Source of the DNA: Comamonas sp. SCN 65-56
Lineage (GTDB): Bacteria > Pseudomonadota > Gammaproteobacteria > Burkholderiales > Burkholderiaceae_C
Direction of reading: 5' to 3'
Assembly (NCBI RefSeq): GCF_001724135.1
Contig: NZ_MEDS01000025.1
Span: 546,098 to 610,097, forward strand
DNA length: 64,000 nt
This document shows positions 17,759 through 26,787 of the stretch, piece after piece (within the stretch, counting starts at the first letter, position 1; every line of letters begins with the position of its first letter). A program made the translations under genes and the position numbers. The notes below the pieces were generated by a model, which was not told where the DNA came from, did no database searches, and saw only the letters and a program-made list of their open reading frames with translations.

Positions 17759-18229
17759 CTACTTCTTGGGGTGCGGGCTGACGTAGTCGCCCACCGTGGA
17801 ACGAAACGCAATCGCCATGCGGTTCCAGCTGTTGATGGCAATCACCGCCAGCGTCAGATCGACGAGGGCTTTCTCGTCGAAATGCTTGCGCACCTCGTTG
17901 TACAAGTCGTCGGGCGCGCCATGGGTGGAAATCTGCGTGATGGCTTCGGTCCACGCCAGCGCGGCGCGCTCACGCTCGGTGTAGAAGCTGGGCGCCTCGC
18001 GCCAGGCCGAGAGCAGCACCAGGCGCTGCAGGCTCTCGCCCTGCGCCACCGCGTCCTTGCTGTGCATGTCCAGGCAATAGCCGCAGCCGTTGATCTGCGA
18101 GGCGCGCATCTTCACCAGCTCCAGCAGCGATTCCTCGATGCCCGTCTTGTGCACTTGCATCTCGGTATGCAGCAGCGCCTTGAAGGCCTCGGGTGATGCT
18201 TCCTTGTAGGAAAGCCGTTGTTCGTGCAT
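17759..18229 (-). CDS. Carboxymuconolactone decarboxylase/AhpD-like family protein
   Basis: A 156-residue all-helical protein with the redox motif CGYCLDMHSKDA (CxxCxxxH) used by AhpD-type alkylhydroperoxidases for peroxide reduction. It also has family sequence such as ELVKMRASQINGC and LTLAVIAINSWNRMAIAF. It is probably a cytoplasmic antioxidant protein; the physiological substrate is not visible from sequence. It is encoded directly downstream of an AraC regulator on the same strand, at the edge of the catabolic cluster, so it may protect against peroxides made by the flavoenzymes encoded there. That link is inference. Confidence 0.9.
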   Translation of the reverse strand: MHEQRLSYKEASPEAFKALLHTEMQVHKTGIEESLLELVKMRASQINGCGYCLDMHSKDAVAQGESLQRLVLLSAWREAPSFYTERERAALAWTEAITQISTHGAPDDLYNEVRKHFDEKALVDLTLAVIAINSWNRMAIAFRSTVGDYVSPHPKK

Positions 18230-18344
18230 GGTGTTCTCCGTAAACCCGATTCCGGGAAAACGCCCAGTCTATGCACGCGACTGCGATTGCAGGGTGCAGC
18301 CGCGTCAAACCAGCACGACGCACGCAGGTTTTGCCTGCATGGGC

Positions 18345-19331
18345 TCAAGCCGCCTTGAGCGTCTGCGAGGGCAGGCAGCCGAACTGCGCGCGGTACTGGG
18401 CGCTGAAGCGGCCCATGTGCACGAAGCCAAAGGCCAGCGCGACATCGGTCACGCCCACGGCCTGGCCATCTCGGGCAGCGCTTCTGAGCATGACGTGCGC
18501 CGCCTGCAGGCGCTGCTGGCGGGCGTAGGCGAGCGGTGTCGGCTCGCCATGGCGCTTGAAGACCAGTTCCAGCGTGCGCGGGCTCACGCAGGCATGGCGC
18601 GCGATGTCCGCGAGCGTGAGCGGGCGGTCCAGGTGCGCGTGGATGTATTCCTTGGCACGTCGCAGGCTGCGGGCTTGCACCGGGGCATCGGGCGCGGCGG
18701 CGGCATCGGGCTGGTGCAGCAGGCAGGAGAAGGCCGTCAGCAGAAAGCCCTCCATGGCTGCGGTGGCGGTGGGATGGGCTTGCCATTGCGCGGCGAACTG
18801 GTCGATGTTGCGCGCCATGTCCAGCATGGCCTGGCACCAGGCGGCCACTTCGGGCTCGCCCCGGCGGCGCGATAGCGCCATGCGCGGACGCTCGCCCTCG
18901 CCGACGTATTCCTGCACCACATGGCTGGGGGTCTGCAGCAGCAGCATGGTGCAGTCGGGGCCCCAGCGCATGCGGCTGGGCGTGCGTGGCTGCAGCACGC
19001 TGAGCACGTTTTCGTTGACATCCACGTCGTGGCTGCCGCTGGTGATGCGCGCGCAGCCGGTGAGTGGCAACTGCACCAGATAGAAGTCGCCGCGCTCGCC
19101 CGGGTCAATGTCCACTTCGGCCCCGTAGTGCAGCACGTTGAGCGAGGACTGACCCAGCGTCACCCGGTTGTGCCACAGATCCAGCCCCCGCGTCCGGCCC
19201 TGCACCTGCAGGCGATGGCGCGAGAACACGTCGCCCACGCGCTGTTGTGCCTCTTCGATCGAGCGCGAGCGGATCAGCGGAAAGGAATCCAGCAAGCGGA
19301 TGTCGGATGTGGCAGGCGAAGGCATGAACAT
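18345..19331 (-). CDS. AraC-family transcriptional regulator (AraC 1 of catabolic cluster)
   Basis: About 328 residues with an N-terminal AraC-binding-like sensor domain and a C-terminal double helix-turn-helix (ARRHACVSPRTLELVFKRHG-like segment and GVTDVALAFGFVHMGRFSAQYRAQFG). The GRFSAQYRAQFG signature is typical of the AraC DNA-binding domain. It is divergent from the cyclase gene (19582) across 250 bases, the usual layout for a local activator. It is clearly paralogous to the AraC protein at 24799. ATGs at 19331 and 19325 are both possible starts. The divergent intergenic region shows no obvious palindrome. Confidence 0.92.
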   Translation of the reverse strand: MFMPSPATSDIRLLDSFPLIRSRSIEEAQQRVGDVFSRHRLQVQGRTRGLDLWHNRVTLGQSSLNVLHYGAEVDIDPGERGDFYLVQLPLTGCARITSGSHDVDVNENVLSVLQPRTPSRMRWGPDCTMLLLQTPSHVVQEYVGEGERPRMALSRRRGEPEVAAWCQAMLDMARNIDQFAAQWQAHPTATAAMEGFLLTAFSCLLHQPDAAAAPDAPVQARSLRRAKEYIHAHLDRPLTLADIARHACVSPRTLELVFKRHGEPTPLAYARQQRLQAAHVMLRSAARDGQAVGVTDVALAFGFVHMGRFSAQYRAQFGCLPSQTLKAA

Positions 19332-19581
19332 GACCGGCAAATAAATAGTTTAGGCTTGAAGTATCTGATATCCCAGTGTGCCCGTCCATAGGGCTTTCCC
19401 TTGGTTTCCCCTGAAAGCCACCGGTTTGATCGCAAAGTGGATAGGGGCATGCGCCAAATGGCTTGCGATGAACAGGGGTTTTGCCGCAGCATATGGCAAG
19501 GCGCTCGGCGGTGCGTCCTGCAGTCCGTTGCCCGGGTTTTGCCGCCTGAGCCCCCATCTGCCAGCATTCAAGGAGCATTTC

Positions 19582-20358
19582 ATGACCACTTCCCTCGCCC
19601 AGTTCGCGCAGGACATCGCCTCTGGCGCCCTGCGCATCGTTGACCTGACACATGTTCTGTCGGAAGACTTTCCGCCGCTGGTGCTGCCGCCCCAGTTCGG
19701 CCAGGTGGCGGCGTTCAAGCAGGAGCAGATCAGCCACTACGACGACAAAGGCCCGGGCTGGTACTGGAACAACTTCACCTGCGGCGAGCACACCGGCACG
19801 CACTTCGACGCCCCGGCGCACTGGATTTCCGGCAAGGACTATCCGCACAACACGGTGGATACGCTGGACCCCAAGGTGTTCATCGGCCCGGCCTGCGTGA
19901 TCGACTGCACGGCCGAGGTGGCAGCCAATGAGGACTTCAACCTTGACGTGCACCACCTCGAGGCCTGGGAAGCCAAGCATGGGCGCTTCCCGGCAGGCGC
20001 CTGGGTGCTGTTTCGTACCGGCTGGGCCAAGCGCCTTTCCAACCCGGCCTCCTACGTCAACCTGAAGGAAGACGGCGCCCATACCCCCGGCCCCACCCAG
20101 GCGGCGGTGGAGTGGTTGGTCAAGCGCGACGTGCGCGGCTTTGGCGTGGAAACCATCAACACCGACGCCGGCCAGTCCTATGCCTGGCCCGTGGCCTATC
20201 CCTGCCACACGCTGATGCACGGTGCCAACAAATACGGCCTGCAGTGCCTGAACAATCTGGACCAGCTGCCAGCCACCGGCGCCGTCATCCTGGCCGCGCC
20301 GCTCAAGCTCAAGAACGGTTCGGGCAGCCCGCTGCGCGTGCTGGCCCTGGTGCCTTGA
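19582..20358 (+). CDS. Cyclase-family metal-dependent hydrolase (kynurenine formamidase/isatin hydrolase-like)
   Basis: A 258-residue member of the cyclase superfamily, which contains Mn/Zn-dependent amide hydrolases such as kynurenine formamidase and isatin hydrolase. The metal-binding motif is present as HTGTHFDAPAHW, with a later His (PVAYPCHTLMHG) likely in the active site. Length is nearer isatin hydrolase and uncharacterised cyclases than KynB (about 210). The ATG at 19582 follows AAGGAGC; the frame stays open upstream to 19378 but without a ribosome-binding site. It is the first gene of the forward operon running to iorB. An isatin- or formanilide-type substrate would fit the neighbouring enzymes but is not proven. 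Confidence 0.85.
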   Translation: MTTSLAQFAQDIASGALRIVDLTHVLSEDFPPLVLPPQFGQVAAFKQEQISHYDDKGPGWYWNNFTCGEHTGTHFDAPAHWISGKDYPHNTVDTLDPKVFIGPACVIDCTAEVAANEDFNLDVHHLEAWEAKHGRFPAGAWVLFRTGWAKRLSNPASYVNLKEDGAHTPGPTQAAVEWLVKRDVRGFGVETINTDAGQSYAWPVAYPCHTLMHGANKYGLQCLNNLDQLPATGAVILAAPLKLKNGSGSPLRVLALVP

Positions 20359-20369
20359 GGGGTAGTGCA

Positions 20370-20783
20370 ATGACGACGCGGCGCAAGGCGGTCAATCCGC
20401 CATCCATGTACGCCTCGGTGCCGTTTGGCTTCTCCCATGCGGTGGAGCAAAGCGGTGGCCGCACGCTGCACCTGGCCGGCCAGGTGGCCTGGAATGCCAA
20501 GGGCGAATTGGTCGGCGCAGGCGACTTGGTCGCGCAGACGCGCCAAGCCCTGGCCAATCTGCGCGAGGTGCTGGCCGCCTGCGGCGCCACGCCGGCCGAT
20601 GTGGTGCGACTGCGCACCTATGTGGTCAACCACAGCCCCGACAAGCTCGGGCCGGTGAGCGCCGAAATCGTGGCGTTCTACGCCGGGGCAGAGCCAGCCG
20701 CCAACACTTTCCTGGGTGTGCAGGCGCTGGCCCTGCCGGATTTTCTGATCGAGATTGAAGCCACCGCCGTTCTGGCGGATTAG
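20370..20783 (+). CDS. RidA/YjgF/Rid-family protein
   Basis: A 137-residue Rid protein. Relatives are trimeric enamine/imine deaminases that release ammonia from reactive 2-aminoacrylate-type intermediates, or act in catabolic operons. The sequence shows the family start PPSMYASVPFGFSHAVE, the core motif HLAGQVAWNAKG, the TRQALANLREVLAACGA helix, and VRLRTYVVNHSPD with the conserved Arg. It starts 11 bases after the cyclase stop and precedes the oxidoreductase genes, so its substrate is probably an enamine or imine in this pathway (inference). Confidence 0.9.
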   Translation: MTTRRKAVNPPSMYASVPFGFSHAVEQSGGRTLHLAGQVAWNAKGELVGAGDLVAQTRQALANLREVLAACGATPADVVRLRTYVVNHSPDKLGPVSAEIVAFYAGAEPAANTFLGVQALALPDFLIEIEATAVLAD

Positions 20784-20838
20784 CGTATAGGAGCCGTCCG
20801 CGCCCGGGCGCCGGGCGCGCGCGTGCAGGAGAGCAAAC

Positions 20839-23133
20839 ATGGCAGAGCGTTCCTTCGTCAAGGAAGTTGAACAACTCAGGGTGCCCGCCGGCACCGTGTT
20901 CCGTGGCGAGGGCATTCTCGCCGTCACCAAGGCGCTGCTGGAGGCGGGTGTCGGTTACGTCACCGGTTACCAGGGCTCGCCGATTTCGCACCTGATGGAT
21001 GTGCTCTCGGACGCGCAGCCCATCCTCAAGGAGCTGGGCGTGTACTTCGAGCCGGCCGCCAGCGAGGCGGCCGCAGCCGCGGCGCTGTCGGCATCGGTCA
21101 ACTACCCGGTGCGCGGCGCGGTGACGTGGAAGTCCACCGTCGGCACCAACGTGGCGTCAGACGCGCTGGCCAACCTCGCCTCGGGCGGGGTGACGGGCGG
21201 CGCGCTCATCATCGTCGGCGAAGACTACGGCGAGGGCTCCTCCATCATGCAGGAGCGCACGCACGCGTTTGCCATGAAATCGCAGATGTGGCTGCTCGAT
21301 CCGCAGCCCAACCTGCCCGCCATCGTCAAGGCGGTGCACGACGGCTTCGAGCTTTCGGAAGCCACCAACACGCCGGTGATGCTGGAGCTGCGCATCCGCT
21401 CCTGCCACCTGCACGGCAGCTTCATCACCGAGGAAAACCGCCGCCCCGCCTTCACGCTCAAGCAGGCGCTGGAAAACCCGGTGCGCGACGTGAACCGCAT
21501 CGTGCTGCCGCCGGCCTCCTTTCTGCACGAGAAGGAAAAAATCCACGAGCGCTGGCCGGCCGCGGTGAAATTCATCCAGGAACGCCAGCTCAACGAATTG
21601 CACGATGGCGACGGCGAGATCAAGGACGTCGGCATCATCATGCTCGGCGGCATGACCAACAACACGCTGCGCGCGCTGATGCAGCTGGATCTGGCCGACC
21701 TGTTCGGCGAATCGCGCGTGCCGCTGTACATCCTGAACGTCGCCTACCCGCTGGTGGAAGAAGAGGTGCGGCGCTTTTGCGAAGGCAAGAAGGCGGTGCT
21801 GGTGGTCGAGGAAGGCCAGCCCGACTACCACGAGCAGCACCTGAACACCATTCTGGCGCGCCTGAATCTGAACACCAAGGTGCACGGCAAGGACGTGCTG
21901 CCCATGGGCGGCGACTACACCGTGGACGTGCTGCGCAAGGGCGTGCGCGCCTTCCTGCAGCGCCAGCGCCCCGACCTGCTGGAGCGCAAGACTTCGGCCA
22001 CGGTCACGCGCCGCAAGGATGAGCCCGCCCCTGCCGCCGCGGCCGCTGCAGCGCCAAGCGCGGAGGAATTGGCGGCGCAGGCCGCCGCCCAGGCCGAGCA
22101 GGACAAGGTCGAAGTGCCCGAGATTGCCGCCGCCATCGGCAAGCTGTTGCCGCCGCGCCCGCCCGGCCTGTGCGTGGGCTGCCCCGAGCGGCCGATCTTC
22201 TCGGCCTACAAGCTGGTCGAGCAGGAACTGGGCGTGCACCATGTCTCGTCGGACATCGGCTGCCACCTGTTCCAGATCATGCCGCCCTTTGAGATCGGCG
22301 CCACCACCATGGGCTACGGCCTGGGGGTGAGCAGCGCCTCGGCGTTCAATGCGGGCGGGCAGCTGGGCGCGAGCAAGAAGGCCGTGGCCTTCATGGGCGA
22401 CGGCGGCTTCTGGCACAACGGCCTCACCTCCGGCATAGGCAACGCGGTGTTCAACAAGCAGAACAACGTCTTCGTCATCGTCGACAACAACTACTCGGCG
22501 GCCACCGGCGGGCAGGACCTCCTCTCGTCGCGCAACACCAATCCCAACCGCAGTACCCTGCACCCGATCGAGGCGGCGGTGCGCGGCGTGGGCGTCACCT
22601 GGGTGCGCTTCGTCGGCCGTACCTACGACGTCAACGCGATGAAGCAGGCGCTGCACGATGCGCTCACTTCCGAGGAGCCCGGCCCCAAGGTGGTGATCGC
22701 GCAGAGCGAATGCATGCTCAATCGCCAACGGCGCGAGAAACCACTTGCGCGAGCAGCTATCAAAAACGGAGAGCGCATCCTCAAGGAGCGCTTCGGCGTC
22801 GACGCCGCGGTGTGCTCGGGCGATCATGCCTGCATGCGTGTCTCGGGCTGCCCCAGCCTGACGCTGGCGCCCAGCGGCGATGCGCTCAAGCCCGACCCGG
22901 TGGCGCGCGTGGATGAAGACTGCGTCGCCTGCGGCCATTGCGGCGAGGTGGCCGACGCCGCCGTGCTCTGCCCATCGTTCTACAAGGCGCACAAGGTCAA
23001 CAACCCCACCGGCTGGGACAAGTGGCTGGCAGGCCTGCGCACCAGCGCCGTCGGCTGGCTGCAAGGCAGGCGCGACCGAGAGCGCGCCGCCAAGCAGCTC
23101 TACGCCGCAACCATCGATGAGGTGCTCGCATGA
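20839..23133 (+). CDS. Indolepyruvate ferredoxin oxidoreductase-like alpha subunit (TPP enzyme)
   Basis: A 764-residue 2-oxoacid:acceptor oxidoreductase subunit of the IorA type. An N-terminal pyrimidine-binding domain (YVTGYQGSPISHLMD) is joined by an Ala-rich linker near residues 395-425 to a TPP-binding domain (GDGGFWHNGL...NKQNNVFVIVDNNYSA). A C-terminal Cys cluster region (CSGDHACMRVSGCP, CVACGHCGEV) probably binds iron-sulfur. Relatives oxidatively decarboxylate aryl pyruvates to aryl-acetyl-CoA. Its stop overlaps the beta-subunit start by 4 bases (ATGA). A dispersed repeat (22744-22766) is read in frame as PLARAAIK. The physiological 2-oxoacid is unknown. Confidence 0.88.
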   Translation: MAERSFVKEVEQLRVPAGTVFRGEGILAVTKALLEAGVGYVTGYQGSPISHLMDVLSDAQPILKELGVYFEPAASEAAAAAALSASVNYPVRGAVTWKSTVGTNVASDALANLASGGVTGGALIIVGEDYGEGSSIMQERTHAFAMKSQMWLLDPQPNLPAIVKAVHDGFELSEATNTPVMLELRIRSCHLHGSFITEENRRPAFTLKQALENPVRDVNRIVLPPASFLHEKEKIHERWPAAVKFIQERQLNELHDGDGEIKDVGIIMLGGMTNNTLRALMQLDLADLFGESRVPLYILNVAYPLVEEEVRRFCEGKKAVLVVEEGQPDYHEQHLNTILARLNLNTKVHGKDVLPMGGDYTVDVLRKGVRAFLQRQRPDLLERKTSATVTRRKDEPAPAAAAAAAPSAEELAAQAAAQAEQDKVEVPEIAAAIGKLLPPRPPGLCVGCPERPIFSAYKLVEQELGVHHVSSDIGCHLFQIMPPFEIGATTMGYGLGVSSASAFNAGGQLGASKKAVAFMGDGGFWHNGLTSGIGNAVFNKQNNVFVIVDNNYSAATGGQDLLSSRNTNPNRSTLHPIEAAVRGVGVTWVRFVGRTYDVNAMKQALHDALTSEEPGPKVVIAQSECMLNRQRREKPLARAAIKNGERILKERFGVDAAVCSGDHACMRVSGCPSLTLAPSGDALKPDPVARVDEDCVACGHCGEVADAAVLCPSFYKAHKVNNPTGWDKWLAGLRTSAVGWLQGRRDRERAAKQLYAATIDEVLA
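22744..22766 (+). repeat. Dispersed repeat core inside the iorA-like gene
   Basis: CTTGCGCGAGCAGCTATCAA matches the repeat core seen in rsmA and in the fused livHM gene, and is read in the same frame (L-A-R-A-A-I-K). Confidence 0.55.
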
Positions 23134-24662
23134 AACCCCGCATGATTACCGTGGCCATCATGGCCCTGGGCGGCCAGGGCGGCGGTGTGCTGCAGGACTG
23201 GATCGTCACGCTCGCCGAAGACGCCGGCTGGACCGCGCAGGCCACGTCCGTGGCGGGCGTGGCACAGCGCACCGGCGCCACCATCTACTACGTCGAGATG
23301 GTCGAGCCCACGCCAGGCAAAACGCCGGTGCTGGCGCAGATGCCGATTCCCGGCGAGGTGGACATCCTGATCTCCGCCGAACTGATGGAAGCCGGCCGCG
23401 CCGTGGCGCGCGGCTTGGTCACGCCCAATCGCACCACCGTCATCACCAGCACCCACCGCACCTTTGCGGTGCAGGAAAAGGTCGTCCCGGGCGACGGCGC
23501 AGCCGACAGCGCCGAGGTGCTGGCGCTGGTGCGCAAGTCTTCGCGCAAACTGGTGGCGGACGACATGCAGCAACTGGCGATCGCCAACGGCAGCGTGATT
23601 TCATCCAGCCTGTTTGGCGCGCTGGCCGGTTGCGATGTGCTGCCGTTTCACCAGCAGGCGTTCGAGAAGGTGGTGGAGCACAGCGGCAAGGGCGTGGAAG
23701 CCAGCCTCAAGGCGCTGCGCGCCGCGGCCGAGCTGGCGCGCACGCGCACCATGCCGCCGGCACTGGTGGCCAAGGCCGAAGCCATGAAGACTGCACCGCG
23801 CGCGCTGCCCGAGAAGGCGGCCAGCCCGGCGCTGGCGCCGCTTTTGGTGCGCATCCGCAGTGATTTTCCGCAGGCGGCTTGGAATTGGCTCGGCGAAGGC
23901 CTGGCGCGCGTGGTCGATTGGCAGGACGCGACCTATGGCAACGACTATCTGGACAATGTGGCGCGCTTTGCCAAGCGCGATCCGCAGCCGCAGGAAGCGA
24001 CGCTGACGATTGCGGCGGCGCACTGGATCGCCGTGGCCATGTCCTACGACGACGTGATCCGCGTGGCCAATCTCAAGACCCGGTCCGACCGCTTTGCGCG
24101 CATCCGCGGTGAAGTCGGTGGCAAGGACGGCGACGTCTTTGGCATGGAAGAGTTCTTCCACCCGCGGCTCGAAGAGATCATGGGTCTGATGCCGGTGAAA
24201 TGGGCCAACTGGCTGGATCGCTCGCCCAGCGTCAAGGGCTGGCTCGCTCCGCGCCTGGACAAGGGGCGGCGCATCCACACCCACACTTTGCGCGGCCACC
24301 TGCAATTGCACATGGTGGCCGGCTTGGTGCGCTGGCGCCGGGGCAATCGCCGCCACGCCGAGGAGCAGGCGCACTGGCAGGCATGGATGGCGGTGGCCGA
24401 GCGGGCGCTCGACGCCGGAGATGCTGCTCTGGCGGCGGAAATCCTGCGTTGCCGCCAGCTCATCAAGGGCTACAGCGATACCCATGCGCGCGGCGAAGGC
24501 AAATTCGACCGCCTGATGTACGCCGTGCCACAACTCGCAGGTCAGCCGGATGCGGGCGTGAAGCTGGCCGGCCTGCGGGCTGCGGCACTGCTGGACCCCA
24601 AGGGCAAGGCCTTGGGCGAGCAGGAGATGGCGCTCGGCTTGCGCACCAAGGTCGCGGCGTAA
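23130..24662 (+). CDS. Indolepyruvate oxidoreductase-like beta/gamma subunit with long C-terminal domain
   Basis: Partner of the alpha subunit. The first about 190 residues form the 2-oxoacid oxidoreductase gamma-type domain (IMALGGQGGGVLQDWIV, then VAGVAQRTGATIYYVEM). The protein continues to 510 residues with a C-terminal domain found in many proteobacterial IorB proteins that I cannot assign a function. Archaeal IorB is only about 200 residues, so this is the long aerobic-proteobacterial form. It ends the cyclase-ridA-ior operon. 136 bases separate it from the second AraC gene, including a hairpin at 24767-24786. Confidence 0.86.
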   Translation: MKPRMITVAIMALGGQGGGVLQDWIVTLAEDAGWTAQATSVAGVAQRTGATIYYVEMVEPTPGKTPVLAQMPIPGEVDILISAELMEAGRAVARGLVTPNRTTVITSTHRTFAVQEKVVPGDGAADSAEVLALVRKSSRKLVADDMQQLAIANGSVISSSLFGALAGCDVLPFHQQAFEKVVEHSGKGVEASLKALRAAAELARTRTMPPALVAKAEAMKTAPRALPEKAASPALAPLLVRIRSDFPQAAWNWLGEGLARVVDWQDATYGNDYLDNVARFAKRDPQPQEATLTIAAAHWIAVAMSYDDVIRVANLKTRSDRFARIRGEVGGKDGDVFGMEEFFHPRLEEIMGLMPVKWANWLDRSPSVKGWLAPRLDKGRRIHTHTLRGHLQLHMVAGLVRWRRGNRRHAEEQAHWQAWMAVAERALDAGDAALAAEILRCRQLIKGYSDTHARGEGKFDRLMYAVPQLAGQPDAGVKLAGLRAAALLDPKGKALGEQEMALGLRTKVAA

Positions 24663-24766
24663 CGACTCGCCTGATCGGGAGCTGCACGCTCTACCCCTTT
24701 CACCGGTGGGCGTGCGGTTGTCAAAATGTCGGCAAGCGTGCACAGTAAAGGTTTCCGAACGATGAA

Positions 24767-24786
24767 CGCGGACCGCAGGGTCCGCG
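24767..24786 (+). other. Perfect 8-bp stem-loop in the leader of the second AraC gene
   Basis: CGCGGACC-GCAG-GGTCCGCG lies 12 bases before the AraC start codon. It has no U-tract. It could limit translation of the regulator or be a weak end to the upstream operon; its role is unknown. Confidence 0.4.
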
Positions 24787-24798
24787 CCACCTTGCACC

Positions 24799-25791
24799 AT
24801 GTTGCACGCACCTGCCCGATGGCTCGGGCGGCACCCTGTCTTTGCCAGCGATGATGTCGAGCAGGCACGCGACGAGGTCGCGCGGGTCTTCTGCGCGCAT
24901 GGTCTGCAGCAGCTCACGGCGGGCGAGCGCATGGATTGCCACATGCACAGCGTGCGCGTGGGCGCGCTGTCACTGAACTACCTGGCCTATGGGGCGGATG
25001 TCCGGATCACGCCCGGCTGCCTGCAGGATTTCTATCTGGTGCAGATTCCGGTCGCCGGGCAGGCCGACATCCGGTACGGGCATGAGCAGGTGCAATCCGA
25101 CCCACGCACCGCGGTGGTGCTCTCGCCGCATCAGCCGGTCACCATGCGCTGGTACACCGGCTGCGCGCAGCTCTTGCTGCACATACCGCGGGCGCTGATG
25201 GAGCAACGCCTGGCGGCCAGCGCAGGCGCGCCGAGCGCGCCGCTGGACTTTGCGCTAGCGCTGGCACAGCAATCGGGCCCGGCCGCGGCCTGGTGCAAGG
25301 CGGTGCTGGATCTGGCGCGCAACATCAATGCCAACGGCGCCGCCTGGCTGAGCATGGGAGTCGCTGCAGGGGCCATGCAGGAATTCCTGCTCCAGAGCCT
25401 GTTCAGCCTGCAGCCGCACAGTGGCAGCGCCTTGCTGCCGACGGATGCCCAGCCAGCGCTGCCCCGGCATGTACAGCGCGCACGCGAATTCATCGAGGCC
25501 CATGCCGAGCAGGCGCTGACGCTGGCCGACATTGCAGGGGCGGCTTGCGTCAGCGAGCGCACGCTGCAAGAGGGTTTTCGGCGGCATCTGGACACCACCC
25601 CCAATGCCTGCCTGCGCGAGGTCCGGCTGCAGCGCATCCATGAGCGACTGCGGCAGGCAGCCGCCAATGGCGAGGCCATCACCGTGCTGCAAGAAGCTTA
25701 CCGCTACGGTTTTTTTCACCTCGGCCGCTTCTCGGCCTATTACCGCGAGCGCTTCGGCGAGCCTCCCTCGGCCACCCTGGCACGCCGCTGA
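24799..25791 (+). CDS. AraC-family transcriptional regulator (AraC 2 of catabolic cluster)
   Basis: A 330-residue regulator with the same plan as the AraC protein at 18345. An N-terminal sensor domain (LNYLAYGADVRITPGCLQDF, with a counterpart LHYGAEVDIDPGERGDFYLV in the first copy) precedes a C-terminal double helix-turn-helix (LADIAGAACVSERTLQEGFR and GFFHLGRFSAYYRERFG). It is encoded between the two enzyme blocks, directly before the SDR/StyA operon. A natural guess is that each paralog controls one block in response to related ligands. No operator is evident by eye. Confidence 0.92.
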   Translation: MLHAPARWLGRHPVFASDDVEQARDEVARVFCAHGLQQLTAGERMDCHMHSVRVGALSLNYLAYGADVRITPGCLQDFYLVQIPVAGQADIRYGHEQVQSDPRTAVVLSPHQPVTMRWYTGCAQLLLHIPRALMEQRLAASAGAPSAPLDFALALAQQSGPAAAWCKAVLDLARNINANGAAWLSMGVAAGAMQEFLLQSLFSLQPHSGSALLPTDAQPALPRHVQRAREFIEAHAEQALTLADIAGAACVSERTLQEGFRRHLDTTPNACLREVRLQRIHERLRQAAANGEAITVLQEAYRYGFFHLGRFSAYYRERFGEPPSATLARR

Positions 25792-25934
25792 ACGTCGGTG
25801 CCCATATTGCGATGCAGCATGGGCTTGCGCATGACGGATAGCACGGCCGCGCATTCCGGACATCACTCTCTGCGGCGGTTTCGCATACTGAGGGCTCCCG
25901 TTCCGGCGTCCCGGAATCCACAGACAGGAGACAT

Positions 25935-26717
25935 ATGAGCATGCACAACAAGATCGCCATCGTGACCGGCGGCGCCACCATGATCGGCGAGGGCGTGGTC
26001 GCGGCGCTTGTGGCCGAAGGCTGCAAGGTCGTCATTGCCGACATCGATACCACCAAGGGCCCGCAGGTTGAGGCCCGCCATGCGGGCAGTCGCTTCATCC
26101 GCACCGATGTGTCGGATGATGCCTCCATCGCCGCCTGCATCAAGGACACCGTCGCCGCATTCGGCGGCATCAACTACCTGGTCAACTGCGCCGCCTCCTA
26201 CGTGGACAACGGCGCCGCATCGACCCGCGCCGAGTGGAACACGACGCTGAACGTCAACCTGATCGGTGCCGCCATGATGCTGCAGGCGGCAACGCCCGAG
26301 ATGCAAAAGCGCGGCGGCGGTGCGGTGGTCAACTTCGCCTCGATCTCGGCCTTTGCCGCGCAGACCGGCCGCTGGCTCTATCCCATCAGCAAGGCCGCCA
26401 TCGTGCAGTTCACGCGCAATGCCGCGCTCGACCTGGCGCCGCAGAACATCCGCGTCAACGCGGTCTCGCCGGGCTGGACCTGGTCGTCGGTGATCGAAGG
26501 CATGGCCGGCGGCGACAAGGCCAAGGCCGATGGCGTGGCGGCGGACTTTCACATGCTCGGGCGCCTGGGCATGCCGGCGGAGGTGGCCAACGTGGTCAGC
26601 TTCCTGCTGTCGGACAAGGCGAGCTTCGTGACCGGCGCCACCTACGCCTGTGACGGCGGCTACCAGGCGCTGGGCCCGGAGGCGCGTACCGCCGCCATCG
26701 GTCGCCTGATGAGCTGA
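25935..26717 (+). CDS. Short-chain dehydrogenase/reductase (classical SDR)
   Basis: A 260-residue NAD(P)-dependent oxidoreductase. The Rossmann motif is TGGATMIGEG near residue 11. The acidic residue in VVIADIDTT suggests NAD preference. NCAASY corresponds to the NNAG region, with Ser in ASISAF and the catalytic pair YPISK. It is preceded by AGGAGACAT. It lies 70 bases upstream of the StyA-like monooxygenase. In described indole-degradation clusters of the iif type an SDR acts on the product of a StyA-like monooxygenase, so dehydrogenation of a hydroxylated ring intermediate is a reasonable but unproven role. Confidence 0.9.
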   Translation: MSMHNKIAIVTGGATMIGEGVVAALVAEGCKVVIADIDTTKGPQVEARHAGSRFIRTDVSDDASIAACIKDTVAAFGGINYLVNCAASYVDNGAASTRAEWNTTLNVNLIGAAMMLQAATPEMQKRGGGAVVNFASISAFAAQTGRWLYPISKAAIVQFTRNAALDLAPQNIRVNAVSPGWTWSSVIEGMAGGDKAKADGVAADFHMLGRLGMPAEVANVVSFLLSDKASFVTGATYACDGGYQALGPEARTAAIGRLMS

Positions 26718-26787
26718 TTTTCATAGTGGCTCCCGTTTGCGTGGCGGGCGCTGCAGCCGTTTTCATCCAATTTTCGGAGACAACACC

